DNA of 64,000 bases from Devosia sp. (GCF_017744655.1 NZ_JAGIAW010000009.1:248001-312000), one strand, 5' to 3'; shown: positions 34,854 through 43,106, counted from the first letter of the stretch. Made by a program: numbers and translations. The notes: generated by a model not told the origin, from the letters alone.

Positions 34854-36005
34854 TCAAAATTCCAGCTTCGGCACATCGAGCCAGCGGCGCTCGGCCCAGC
34901 TCTTCAAGCCGAGTTCGGCCAGCTGCACGCCCTTGGCGCCGGCTTCGAGGCCATAGGGCCATGGCGCATCCTCGGCCACGTGGCGCAGGAACATTTCCCA
35001 CTGCACCTTGAAACCGTTATCGGCCGGCCAGTTGTCCGGAACTTCTTCCCAGTCGTTGAAGAAGTTCATGGTCTGCGGCTGGTCGGGGTTCCAGACCGGC
35101 TTGGGCGTATTGACGCGATGCTGGGTCCAGCATTTGTGAAGGCCTGCCACGGCAGAGCCATGGGTGCCATCGACGTGGAAAGTCACGAGATCGTCGCGGC
35201 GGACACGCGTCGTCCAGCTCGAATTGATCTGGGCCACCACACCACCTTCGAGTTCGAAGGTCGCATAGGCCGCATCGTCGGTATCGGCCTTGAAGCGCTT
35301 GCCGTTTTCGTCGACGCGTTCCGGGATATGCGTCGCGCCGAGGCAGGAGACGGCCTTCACTTCGCCGAAGAGATTATCGAGCACATAGCGCCAGTGGCAG
35401 AGCATATCGAGGATGATGCCGCCGCCATCGTTCTTGCGATAGTTCCAGCTCGGCCGTTGCGCCTTCTGCCAGTCGCCTTCAAACACCCAATAGCCGAATT
35501 CGCCGCGTACCGAGAGGATGTCGCCGAAGAACCCGCTATCGCGCAGCATCTTGATCTTCATCAGGCCCGGCAGGAACAGCTTGTCCTGCACCACGCCATG
35601 TTTCAAACCAGAAGCGCGGGCGGTCTTCGCCAGGTTCACGGCAACTTCGAGATCATCCGAAGTCGGCTTTTCGCAATAGACGTGCTTGCCGGCAGCAAGG
35701 GCCTTTTCGAGGAGGCCCGCGCGCATCAGCGTCGTACCGGCATCGAAAAAGATCGTGTCATCGGGATTGGCCAAAGCCACGTCGAGGTCCGTGCCCCAGC
35801 GCGCAATATTGTGCTTCTTGGCCAAGCGCTCGATCTTATCGCGGTCGCGACCGACGATGATCGGGTCGACGACCAGGCGATCGCCATTGGCGAGCGCAAT
35901 GCCGCCCTGATCCCGGATCGCGAGAATAGAGCGCACCAGATGCTGGTTATAGCCCATGCGCCCCGTGACGCCATGCATGATGATGCCGATACGCTGTTCC
36001 GCCAT
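34854..36005 (-). CDS. Gfo/Idh/MocA family oxidoreductase of the DUF993 operon
   Basis: A 383-residue dehydrogenase, longer than the two in the ABC operon. The N-terminus is GIIMHGVTGRMGYNQH, the EKP motif is VYCEKPT, and the catalytic region is GGGIILDMLCHWRYVLDNLFG, with Asp and His in place of the usual D-x3-H spacing. GGAGGAG lies just before the ATG. It is the first gene after a good sigma-70 promoter overlapped by operator C. Its dihydrodipicolinate-reductase-like start (HGVTGRMG) is typical of this subgroup. Substrate unknown. Confidence 0.9.
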   Translation of the reverse strand: MAEQRIGIIMHGVTGRMGYNQHLVRSILAIRDQGGIALANGDRLVVDPIIVGRDRDKIERLAKKHNIARWGTDLDVALANPDDTIFFDAGTTLMRAGLLEKALAAGKHVYCEKPTSDDLEVAVNLAKTARASGLKHGVVQDKLFLPGLMKIKMLRDSGFFGDILSVRGEFGYWVFEGDWQKAQRPSWNYRKNDGGGIILDMLCHWRYVLDNLFGEVKAVSCLGATHIPERVDENGKRFKADTDDAAYATFELEGGVVAQINSSWTTRVRRDDLVTFHVDGTHGSAVAGLHKCWTQHRVNTPKPVWNPDQPQTMNFFNDWEEVPDNWPADNGFKVQWEMFLRHVAEDAPWPYGLEAGAKGVQLAELGLKSWAERRWLDVPKLEF

Positions 36006-36029
36006 ATGCTCCTCCAGCCGCTTTGCGGT

Positions 36030-36045
36030 GTAACTGATTGGTTAC
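36030..36045. promoter_or_regulatory. Operator C: palindrome at the DUF993 operon promoter
   Basis: GTAACTGATTGGTTAC, with half-sites GTAACTGA and GTAACCAA. It begins 1 bp downstream of the -10 box and matches operators A and B at the ABC operon. A bound repressor here would block transcription start. Confidence 0.75.
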
Positions 36046-36046
36046 T

Positions 36047-36075
36047 TGCATATCGCCCGCTCCCGACAGCGTCAA
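36047..36075 (-). promoter_or_regulatory. Sigma-70 promoter of the DUF993 operon
   Basis: On the minus strand TTGACG (36075-36070), a 17-bp spacer and TATGCA (36052-36047). It is the best sigma-70 match in this part of the window. The 330-bp gap 36006-36335 contains this promoter, operators C and D, a TTGACA on the plus strand at 36142 that may serve the TetR gene, and no gene. Confidence 0.68.
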
Positions 36076-36119
36076 GCCAGATCATGCCGCAAAAATGCGA
36101 TGAATGAGACTCTCGGTAT

Positions 36120-36135
36120 AGCACCGTCCGGTTAC
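36120..36135. promoter_or_regulatory. Operator D: degenerate upstream copy
   Basis: Only one half is well kept (CCGGTTAC, equal to GTAACCGG on the other strand), followed by TTG as after operator C. It sits 90 bp upstream of operator C, close to the 87 bp between A and B, and 6 bp before a plus-strand TTGACA. The other half-site is poor, hence modest confidence. Confidence 0.4.
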
Positions 36136-36335
36136 TTGTACTTGACAGGGGGCGGGGTGCGTCCCAGACTCCGGTCAATGACCCAAAGCGGCAGGGAGAA
36201 GCGGGGCGGGATCGAGCCATGGGGCAAGGCTTTGCCTGCCGGCGCCACCATGGCGCTGCTTTACCGCCTGGAATGCGGCTGCTATTGGCCAACCCGACTT
36301 CCCGCGCCCCGTAAAAGATCCGGCGGTACCAAGAC

Positions 36336-37028
36336 GTGTCAGACACAAGTTCAACCGCCGCGGCCGAGCCGCCCCACAGCAAGCCGGAGCCGGCCCCCAA
36401 GCGCACGCGCAATTCGGCGAAAACCAAGGCTTCAATTCTGTCGGCCGCCCGCGTAGAATTTGCCGATCGCGGTTTTGAAGGCGCCCGCGTCGACGCCATT
36501 GCCGAGCGCGCCGGCGCCAACAAGCGGCTGCTCTACCACTATTTTGGCAACAAGGAAGATCTCTACCGGGCCGTGCTGCTCGACGCCTATCAGGAGATCC
36601 GCAAGGGCGAACGTGCGCTATCGCTCGATCAATATGATCCGACCCAGGCCATGGACCGCCTGGTGCGCTTCACCTTCCGGCATTTTCTCGCCAATCCCTG
36701 GTTCCCGCGCCTCCTCGGCACGGAAAACATCGAAAATGCGCGGTTCCTCAAAACCCTGCCCGACATCAAGGCACTGCATTCCCCGCTCGTCGGCCAGATC
36801 GCCGAAATCATCGCCCGGGGCAGCGAGGCGAACACGTTTAGGCGCGATGTCGACCCGGTGCAGCTCTACATTTCCGTTGCGGCACTGGGCTTCTTCTACG
36901 TGTCCAACACGGCGACGCTGTCCGTGATCTTTGAACGCGACCTCAGCAGCGTCGCCATGGTGCAGGAGCGCGAAGCCCATGCCGTGCAGATGGTGCTGGA
37001 TTATCTCAAAACCAAGCCGGGCGCTTAA
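36336..37028 (+). CDS. TetR/AcrR-family transcriptional regulator
   Basis: A 230-residue regulator with a 30-residue disordered leader, then the TetR helix-turn-helix (ILSAARVEFADRGFEGARV, followed by AIAERAGANKRLLYHYFGNK). The all-helical ligand-binding domain resembles the TetR_C groups of NicS/RutR type (LLGTENIENARFLKTLPDIK). The start is GTG; no in-frame ATG precedes the HTH. It is divergent from the DUF993 operon and next to operators C and D, which makes it the best candidate to bind the palindrome shared with the sugar ABC operon. Its ligand would then be a pathway intermediate. Confidence 0.88.
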   Translation: MSDTSSTAAAEPPHSKPEPAPKRTRNSAKTKASILSAARVEFADRGFEGARVDAIAERAGANKRLLYHYFGNKEDLYRAVLLDAYQEIRKGERALSLDQYDPTQAMDRLVRFTFRHFLANPWFPRLLGTENIENARFLKTLPDIKALHSPLVGQIAEIIARGSEANTFRRDVDPVQLYISVAALGFFYVSNTATLSVIFERDLSSVAMVQEREAHAVQMVLDYLKTKPGA

Positions 37029-37044
37029 TCACCACTGCGCGCTA

Positions 37045-37065
37045 CCCTCGGGCTTGACCCGAGGG
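37045..37065. repeat. Hairpin between convergent regulators
   Basis: A perfect 8-bp stem CCCTCGGG-CTTGA-CCCGAGGG lies in the 55-bp gap between the TetR and PadR stop codons. There is no T tract; it may be a repeat remnant or a weak bidirectional terminator. Confidence 0.5.
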
Positions 37066-37083
37066 CTCTGCACTCGCATTGGA

Positions 37084-37773
37084 TCAGAGATCCACGTCAT
37101 CCTCGCCCAGCGCATCCACTTCCGCGGCGGCGCGACGCAGAATCTCTGCCGCCCGGCGCTGATGCTCCTCCGAGCCATGCCGCGCCTTACGGATCGCTGA
37201 TTTCAGAGCCTTCCGAGCCTGATCCAGCTCCGGCACGGCATCGTGCAGCGGCCGGTCTTCACCCCCGCGATGCTGCGGCTCATTGCCATCTTCCGGCCGC
37301 CCACCAAAGGGCCAATCCGCCCGCACGAATTCGCGGAACCGGTTGAACTGCTCGCCAGTCCGGGCCAGGAAATCCAATGTGGAAGCCACGGCCTCGCGGT
37401 TTTCATTCAGATGCGCCCGGCCTTCCTCGGTGATCGTATAGAGCTTCTTGTTGCCCTCGGCCGACGAGGTCACGAAGCCCGCTTCTTCAAGATAGGTCAG
37501 CGCCGGATAGACGATGCCGGGGCTCGGCGAATAGACGCCATTGGAGCGCTCCTCGATGGCCTTGATCAGGTCATAGCCATGCCGCGGCTGCTGCTCGATG
37601 AGATAGAGCGCCACAAGCCGCACATCGCCCGAGGCGAGCATGCGCCCCACGCGGAAATTGCCGCCGATATTGCCCAGATCCTCTTCGCTGAAATTCTGGA
37701 ATTTGCCCCAGCCGCGACGAGCCATCTGCTCGAAACGCCGCCAATTGGGTTCGCCATTGCGCCAGTAAGACAT
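37084..37773 (-). CDS. PadR-family transcriptional regulator
   Basis: A 229-residue PadR protein. The core wing-helix reads LVALYLIEQQPRHGYDLIKA, then SPSPGIVYPALTYLEEAGFV and KKLYTITEEGRAHL. A long N-terminal extension with MARRGWGKFQNF and a charged C-terminal helical tail resemble the YqjI/NfeR branch, which senses nickel, but the His-rich metal-binding leader of YqjI is missing. The start at 37773 begins the recognisable protein. A palindrome in its upstream region may be its own operator, as PadR proteins usually autoregulate. Confidence 0.87.
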   Translation of the reverse strand: MSYWRNGEPNWRRFEQMARRGWGKFQNFSEEDLGNIGGNFRVGRMLASGDVRLVALYLIEQQPRHGYDLIKAIEERSNGVYSPSPGIVYPALTYLEEAGFVTSSAEGNKKLYTITEEGRAHLNENREAVASTLDFLARTGEQFNRFREFVRADWPFGGRPEDGNEPQHRGGEDRPLHDAVPELDQARKALKSAIRKARHGSEEHQRRAAEILRRAAAEVDALGEDDVDL

Positions 37774-37834
37774 GATGTGTCTCCGATATGTTTTGTACCT
37801 GAACAATGAGGTTGGAACGACCCAATCTGCTTTC

Positions 37835-37846
37835 AAGATATATCTT
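37835..37846. promoter_or_regulatory. Candidate PadR operator
   Basis: A perfect 12-bp palindrome AAGATATATCTT, 61 bp upstream of the padR ATG, in an AT-rich patch that stands out from the GC-rich surroundings. PadR-group operators are commonly AT-rich palindromes of this kind. The patch may contain the promoter itself. Confidence 0.5.
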
Positions 37847-37911
37847 ATGAAAGAATCGTAATGTGATCGGCAGCAGGTCTTTCTCGGCGCCAATCACGCC
37901 CGCAGCAGTCA

Positions 37912-37954
37912 CCCCCTCCCATCCTCCCCCCTGATGGCGGAGGATGGGAGGGGG
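37912..37954. repeat. Perfect 16-bp inverted repeat
   Basis: The arms CCCCCTCCCATCCTCC and GGAGGATGGGAGGGGG are separated by 11 bp, just past the stop of the YcaQ-like gene. There is no T tract on either side. It is similar in style to the CCCCCTCA-type element at 34695. Confidence 0.75.
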
Positions 37955-37969
37955 GATTTCGGCGCGAAC

Positions 37970-39112
37970 CTACACCCCCAGTTGAAACCTCTCGAACCGC
38001 CCCAGTTCCGCGTCCACCGCCGACTTCTCCTCAGCCCCAACCTCTTCGAGCCAGGTCCATTTCTGCACCAGCAGTTTTCCTGCCGCCCGATCCGTCTTCA
38101 AATCCACCGCGGCCACAACCCGATCGCCCACCAGCACCGGCAGCGCGAAATAGCCATAGACCCGCTTTGCCGCCGGCAAATAGGCTTCGAACAGGTGGTC
38201 ATAGCCAAAGAAAATCTTGAGCCGCTTGCGCTGGATAATCAGCGGATCAAACGGCGACAACACATGCACCCGGCCTGACGGCGCCGTCACCGCCTCCAGC
38301 ACAGCCGGCTCTGCCCAGTGCGGCACCCTCTCTGCGCCTTCAATGACCACCGGCACCAGGTCCCGCCGCTTCACCCGCGCTTCGATCAATTCGCGCACCG
38401 CCTTCTTGGCCGGTGCATTGAGATGGCAGATGGAATCGAGGCTCACGATGCCCTGGCTCTTCAGCGCCCGATCCAGCAGATAGGCCGTGATCTGCCGTTC
38501 CGTAGCCGGCTTGGGACTCGCTTCCCAGCCGAAATGCCGGTCAATCAGGTCGTAGGTCTTGAGCATGCCCTCGCGCGCCGAAATCGCCACATGGCCCTGA
38601 TAGAACATCAGTTGCAGCACGCGCTTTGACGGCTTTCGGCTCGCCCAGGGGTGGTCCTTGTCGACCAGCTCATCGTCGTCGATATCGCGAATGGAGAGCG
38701 GCCCTTCCATGCGCAGCCGTTTCTTCATCGCCGCGATTTCCGCCTTGCTCACCGTGCCGAACCAGGCGCTCGGCTTTTCTCGATAGGCTTTCATCGCCGG
38801 CACGAAAAAGCGCAGGTCGGCGGCCGGCACATAGCTCAGCGCGTGCGTCCAATATTCGAGGATCGATTTATCGACGCTCTGCAGATGCGCGAGATCGGTC
38901 CGCCGATAATCGGGTATGCGGGAAAAAAGAATGTGATGGTGGCAGCGCTCGATCACATTGATCGTGTCGATCTGCACATAGCCCAGATGCGCGATCGCCG
39001 CCGCGGAGGCCGCAGGACCGGAATCGAATGGCGCCTCCTCATCGAGTCGCTGCGCCCTGAGCCAGATTTTTCGCGCTTTTTCGGCGCTTATTGTGATGGG
39101 TTTTCTAGCCAC
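37970..39112 (-). CDS. YcaQ/AlkX-like winged-helix DNA glycosylase
   Basis: A 380-residue protein of the HTH_42 family. E. coli YcaQ (AlkX) unhooks interstrand DNA crosslinks and belongs to the AlkZ group; AlkX proteins carry a Q-hydrophobic-D catalytic motif, and here Gln47-Ile-Asp49 is found in YVQIDTINVIERCHHH. Other family strings are RIPDYRR and YWTHALSYVP. I chose GTG at 39112, which gives the usual family N-terminus ARKPITIS and has AAGGAC upstream; a TTG at 39172 would add 20 residues. The DNA repair role is transferred from the family. Confidence 0.85.
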   Translation of the reverse strand: MARKPITISAEKARKIWLRAQRLDEEAPFDSGPAASAAAIAHLGYVQIDTINVIERCHHHILFSRIPDYRRTDLAHLQSVDKSILEYWTHALSYVPAADLRFFVPAMKAYREKPSAWFGTVSKAEIAAMKKRLRMEGPLSIRDIDDDELVDKDHPWASRKPSKRVLQLMFYQGHVAISAREGMLKTYDLIDRHFGWEASPKPATERQITAYLLDRALKSQGIVSLDSICHLNAPAKKAVRELIEARVKRRDLVPVVIEGAERVPHWAEPAVLEAVTAPSGRVHVLSPFDPLIIQRKRLKIFFGYDHLFEAYLPAAKRVYGYFALPVLVGDRVVAAVDLKTDRAAGKLLVQKWTWLEEVGAEEKSAVDAELGRFERFQLGV

Positions 39113-39178
39113 GTCGCAAAGTCCTTGTCCGGCACGGAATCGAAGAGATGCCAGAAGGATATCTTGCGTCAAACCCGA

Positions 39179-40945
39179 TTATGGCAGGAGGCTAATTGGC
39201 AGCAACGGGCTGGTTGTGCGGAACCAGCCACCCTCGATCAGCGCCCGCGGCCCATGCCGGGTCAGCTTTGCCTCCAGCGCCTCAAGTTCTGCCGGCGAAA
39301 AATCCTGCGGGTCGGTGACCGCCACCCAGCCATCAAAATAGTCCTGCGGCGCATAGACATGCCCAAAGCCGATGGGCGCGGTCTGGGCCAGCGCCATGTC
39401 GAGTGCCAGTTGCAGGAAGGTGACGACCGGATACCAGTTAAGCAGCGGCGAGACCGAAGGCGCCCGCTCGCCGCTGAGCCAGGCCGGCTCGCGATAGGGC
39501 AGCGCCCAATCGAAGAAGACAATGGGGTCCGAAGGATATTGCAGATAGACGATGCGCAGCGGCCCCCAGACTTCCGCGTCGTCGAGATCATCGCCCGTAT
39601 TGGCGAAGCGTACCGTGGTCTCCTGCCCGATGCGCGGCCGCCAGAAGGGCGAACCGGGATCGCGATTGGCCGTCGTGGTGCGCCAGGCAGCGCTGGCAAA
39701 GGGCGGCCCCACCCAGAGCGCGCCATCAAAAGGATCGCCCAAAATGTCGTAAAGCTGCGCCGAGGCCGCCGAACTATAGGCACCGAGGCTGAGGCCATGG
39801 AGATAAAGCTTTGGCCGCCGGTCATGCGGCATCTCGGTCCAGCGTTCATAGACCGCGTTGAACAGCGCCCGCGCCGTCTCGACCCCGATATCGGGTTCGG
39901 AAACCAACGACAGCCAGCTCGTCAGATAGGAATATTGCACGGCAACGCTGGCCACATCCCCGCCATGGAGGAATTCCAACGTGTCGACGGCGGCAGGCTC
40001 CACCCAGCCGGTGCCCACCGGCATGATCAGCACCAGCACCGAGCGATCGAAGGCGCCGACCCGGTCCATTTCCCTGATCGCCAATGCCGCGCGCTCCTCG
40101 GGCGTTTCGGCCGAGCGCAGCCCGACATAGACGCGCAGCGGCGTCTCCGCCGGTTTTCTGGTGAGTTCGGCAATTTCCTCCGCCGTCGGGCCCGTCTCGA
40201 CATAGACGCGGGCATCAATGCCGATCGTGTCCCACCTGACAAGGGATTGCGGGCTGCCTGAATGGAGGGGATCGGTCGGCGGCGGATCGGATATGCCCAC
40301 CAGCCGGTCGAAATTGCCATAAAAACGATCGGCCGCCAGAAACAGTCCGCGCGCAATGACGCCATCGCCCACCGTTGCCGTCGCGAGGCCCACGAGGACC
40401 ATCGCCCCCACCAGCGCCACGCGCGGCGGAATCAATCGCCCAAGCCAGCGCGCCACGAGGCGCACGCCATGAACGATCAGCGTCCCAATGCCCACCAGCA
40501 GCGCCGCCGGCAAAAGCGCAATCAGCGCCACCAGCAAGGGCTGCGTCGCTTCGAGCGGGGCTTCGCCCATGCCGGCGCGGATGGAATTTTGCCAGCCGGT
40601 CCAGAACCAGAGAAAGGCAATGGTGAGGATCAGGCAGGCCCCGGCGCAGATCCGCCCGGTCCAGCGCGCTATCCGCCTATTGGGCCAGCGCAGCTCCAGG
40701 AAATTCCACAGCCACTCGAGAAAAACCCCGATGCCATAGCCGGCAGCAAAAGCGCAGCCGCACAGAATTCCCTGCACGACCACATTGCGCGGAATGAGCG
40801 ATGGCGTCAGCGACAGCGCGGCAAAGAGCAGCCCAAAAAGCCATCCACCGGCCGAGAGCGTATCAAGTCGCCGGCCCGCAAAGCGCACAAGGCGACGCCA
40901 ACGGGGCTCGGTTTCGGACGAATGCGGACTGATACTCGATGACAA
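39179..40945 (-). CDS. Membrane-anchored alpha/beta hydrolase (Abhydrolase_9 family)
   Basis: A 588-residue protein. The N-terminal third has about four to five transmembrane helices (LFGLLFAALSLTPSLIP, LILTIAFLWFWTGW, LLVALIALLPAALLVGIG and VALVGAMVLVGLATATV). The C-terminal catalytic domain has the nucleophile elbow LHGLSLGAYSS. Order and motifs fit the paired Abhydrolase_9_N and Abhydrolase_9 families; the substrate is unknown, with lipid or polymer esters possible. The start codon appears to be TTG at 40945 with a weak ribosome binding site, so the exact start is uncertain. It ends 66 bp before the YcaQ-like gene, probably in one transcript. Confidence 0.82.
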   Translation of the reverse strand: MSSSISPHSSETEPRWRRLVRFAGRRLDTLSAGGWLFGLLFAALSLTPSLIPRNVVVQGILCGCAFAAGYGIGVFLEWLWNFLELRWPNRRIARWTGRICAGACLILTIAFLWFWTGWQNSIRAGMGEAPLEATQPLLVALIALLPAALLVGIGTLIVHGVRLVARWLGRLIPPRVALVGAMVLVGLATATVGDGVIARGLFLAADRFYGNFDRLVGISDPPPTDPLHSGSPQSLVRWDTIGIDARVYVETGPTAEEIAELTRKPAETPLRVYVGLRSAETPEERAALAIREMDRVGAFDRSVLVLIMPVGTGWVEPAAVDTLEFLHGGDVASVAVQYSYLTSWLSLVSEPDIGVETARALFNAVYERWTEMPHDRRPKLYLHGLSLGAYSSAASAQLYDILGDPFDGALWVGPPFASAAWRTTTANRDPGSPFWRPRIGQETTVRFANTGDDLDDAEVWGPLRIVYLQYPSDPIVFFDWALPYREPAWLSGERAPSVSPLLNWYPVVTFLQLALDMALAQTAPIGFGHVYAPQDYFDGWVAVTDPQDFSPAELEALEAKLTRHGPRALIEGGWFRTTSPLLPISLLP

Positions 40946-41108
40946 GGGGGGTGTCCCCGACTGGTTCTTGCCGACCAGTATAGAAAACTGGCCCTATGAC
41001 ACAACCGGGCCATCACGCATTGGCGCAATCGGGATAAATCCGGCTGGCGGCCGGAGCCGCCCTGCCATAGGCTCTTGCGGTCAATGGTGCCTTTTGGGGA
41101 GGGCGACC

Positions 41109-41825
41109 ATGAAGGGCGTCATATCTGCGGTTCTGAACGCATGGGCCGTCTGGGTGCCGATCCTGGGCGGAACCGTGGCGGCCGTGCAGACCCTCTGGCA
41201 GTTGGACCTTTATCTGCGCGTCGGGCTGATGCTGGCCGGTGCAACTGTTAGCCTGATTGCCGCATCGCATTTTCTGGGTCGGTGGCGCGCAACGCGGACC
41301 GGCTTTCCAAACGCACAACAAAAGGCCGCCCTCAGACGCAAAGCGTGGCTGAGCCGTGGGGCGATCATCCTTGCCACCGCTACCCTGGTTCTGCTGGTGC
41401 GCGTCGTATTCGACCTCAGCGCCATCCAATATTGGCAGCCTCGGGATTCGGCCGGCGACAAGGCGATTATATATGCTTCCCTTGCCAGGGCCGAGCAGGT
41501 GAACGTTTCCCTTCCGCATGAGGGCGGCTGTCTCGTCGGCGATCTGGCGGGCCGGGCGGGCGCGGACTGGATTCCGGCCGGGCTTGGCACCAGCAATCCC
41601 GGAATCATCATCCGGAACTTCGCGTTTCCCGAGGCGGTTGCCGCCAATTGCCGCCCGGGAACAATGACGTCCGAACTCGTCGTCGATGCCCTGCCACCAC
41701 CGCCGATCAAGCCACTGTCCGGCGCAGAGGCCAGCCGGTGGCATTCTATTTTCCTGATATGGGGAGTGCTGTCATGCGCGCTTGGATTGGCCTGGTTTCA
41801 GTATCGCTCGCGTGCCTCGGTGTAG
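41109..41825 (+). CDS. Unknown membrane protein, first of an overlapping pair
   Basis: A 238-residue protein of no recognised family. Two N-terminal hydrophobic helices (VLNAWAVWVPILGGTVAAVQ and VGLMLAGATVSLIAASHFL) and a third (AIILATATLVLLVRVVF) precede a domain of about 90 residues, likely periplasmic, holding two cysteines (GGCLVGDL and AANCRPG). A final helix is IFLIWGVLSCALGLAWF. GGGGAGGG lies before the ATG. The last 52 bp overlap the next gene in another frame, so the two proteins are almost certainly made together. Confidence 0.65.
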   Translation: MKGVISAVLNAWAVWVPILGGTVAAVQTLWQLDLYLRVGLMLAGATVSLIAASHFLGRWRATRTGFPNAQQKAALRRKAWLSRGAIILATATLVLLVRVVFDLSAIQYWQPRDSAGDKAIIYASLARAEQVNVSLPHEGGCLVGDLAGRAGADWIPAGLGTSNPGIIIRNFAFPEAVAANCRPGTMTSELVVDALPPPPIKPLSGAEASRWHSIFLIWGVLSCALGLAWFQYRSRASV

Positions 41826-42409
41826 GTGCGCTTGCGGGATATGCCTTCGCTCAGAATTCGGAACGGTTTGGCAGGCTCGGCAAGCTCGCCGACGCCGTAG
41901 AGGGCGATTTCCTCGAGAGCGGCAGCGCCATGGCCGCCCCACCACACGCAACGACCATGCGGGAGGGCGAGTGCGAGGCCTTTGTCGGGGCCGAACCCTT
42001 CGACAGGGATGAGATCGTCGACGGCAGCTTCATCCTCAATATCGATGGCGAGCAGGCGCTCTTTTCCCTCGTCGCGTGCTCTGCGGGATATATGCCCAGC
42101 TACTACCCCTATCTCTCCAACGAAGTGCACGGGGAGGCGATAAAGCCCTTCCCGATCCCCATGATCCCCCGCGACCTGGTCATGGCAGCGGACGGGCGAT
42201 GGGAGGAACAGGCGGCAAACGCCATGCTGGCCCTCGCGAACACGGCGGGCGTCTACTATCGCACCGACCCCCGCCAGTTCGAAGCGGCCATGAGCCTGGC
42301 CGGACGGAAACTGCAGTCGGTCGATCCCGAAGTCGCAAAAGCCTTCGCCGGCCTCTATGGGGTGGCCGCCGCTTTCGGCAGAATTGGGCTAGGCGAGGCG
42401 TGTTGCTGA
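41774..42409 (+). CDS. Unknown exported protein, second of an overlapping pair
   Basis: A 211-residue protein with a single N-terminal hydrophobic segment (IGLVSVSLACLGVGALAGYA) that may be a signal anchor or a signal peptide ending at AFAQN. The remaining part contains cysteines in EGECEAF and VACSAGY and ends in GEACC. No family was recognised. The start lies inside the preceding gene, with GGGAG 8 bp upstream. It may work with the preceding membrane protein. Confidence 0.62.
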   Translation: MRAWIGLVSVSLACLGVGALAGYAFAQNSERFGRLGKLADAVEGDFLESGSAMAAPPHATTMREGECEAFVGAEPFDRDEIVDGSFILNIDGEQALFSLVACSAGYMPSYYPYLSNEVHGEAIKPFPIPMIPRDLVMAADGRWEEQAANAMLALANTAGVYYRTDPRQFEAAMSLAGRKLQSVDPEVAKAFAGLYGVAAAFGRIGLGEACC

Positions 42410-42486
42410 AAGGCACAACCGGACCACAACGCATTCGCGCGAAAACCGCGCTCGACGCTACCAGTCTGCCAACGATCTTGAGGAAA

Positions 42487-42562
<76 letters not shown>

Positions 42563-42701
42563 ATTCCGTGGGTCTCGGAGGCGCTTGGCCGTCCGAAGCG
42601 AGGCGGAACCTAGAGGATGATTCCGGACAACGCAAGTGCCTAAATGACACTTTTTTCATCCACCGGGGAAAACCCTCCCCGGCGGAAAAAATCAAATGAA
42701 A

Positions 42702-43106
42702 TCAGCGGTCTTCGTCGTCGCCGACGTCAAAACCAAGGCCGTCATCGGCGTCGTCGTCTTCCTCTTCGAGGAACACGTCTTCTTCATCGTCGCCCAGCTC
42801 TTCGTCGACTTCGACATCGTCGACATCAGGGATTTCCTCGTCGCCGCCGCTCTCTTCGGCATCGGCATCCTCGAGGCTGACGATTTCAGGAGCGTTGGTG
42901 TCCTCGGCCTCTTCTTCTTCCTCGACCTCATCCTCATCGTCGATCTTGCGCGATGCGGTCGACGCCTTGCCGACGGCGAGGGTGTCGAAATAGGAGCGGG
43001 GGTAGGACTTGCCGGTATAGGGCGAGACGATCGGATCCATGTTCAGATCGTAGAACTTCTTGCCGGTATCGGGATCGGTACGTTTCGTGCCGCGTTCGTT
43101 GGCCAT
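42702..43106 (-). CDS. TIGR02300 family protein (FYDLN acid domain)
   Basis: A 134-residue protein. The N-terminus has the diagnostic KKFYDLNMDPIVSPYTGKSY. From about residue 55 it becomes an unbroken acidic, probably disordered tail of mostly Asp and Glu. It is a near-universal alphaproteobacterial protein of unknown function, usually beside aroA-cmk-rpsA; its position here, divergent from cmk, fits. The acidic tail suggests binding to a basic partner such as a ribosomal or nucleoid protein, but that is speculation. Confidence 0.93.
   Translation of the reverse strand: MANERGTKRTDPDTGKKFYDLNMDPIVSPYTGKSYPRSYFDTLAVGKASTASRKIDDEDEVEEEEEAEDTNAPEIVSLEDADAEESGGDEEIPDVDDVEVDEELGDDEEDVFLEEEDDDADDGLGFDVGDDEDR

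Noticed and set aside
36336-36346. GTGTC-A-GACAC palindrome at the TetR start codon
   Set aside because: It codes for the first residues and does not match operators A-D; likely chance.
38651-40261. A 536-codon plus-strand frame opposite the YcaQ-like and hydrolase genes
   Set aside because: It spans the junction of two well-supported genes and has no domain.
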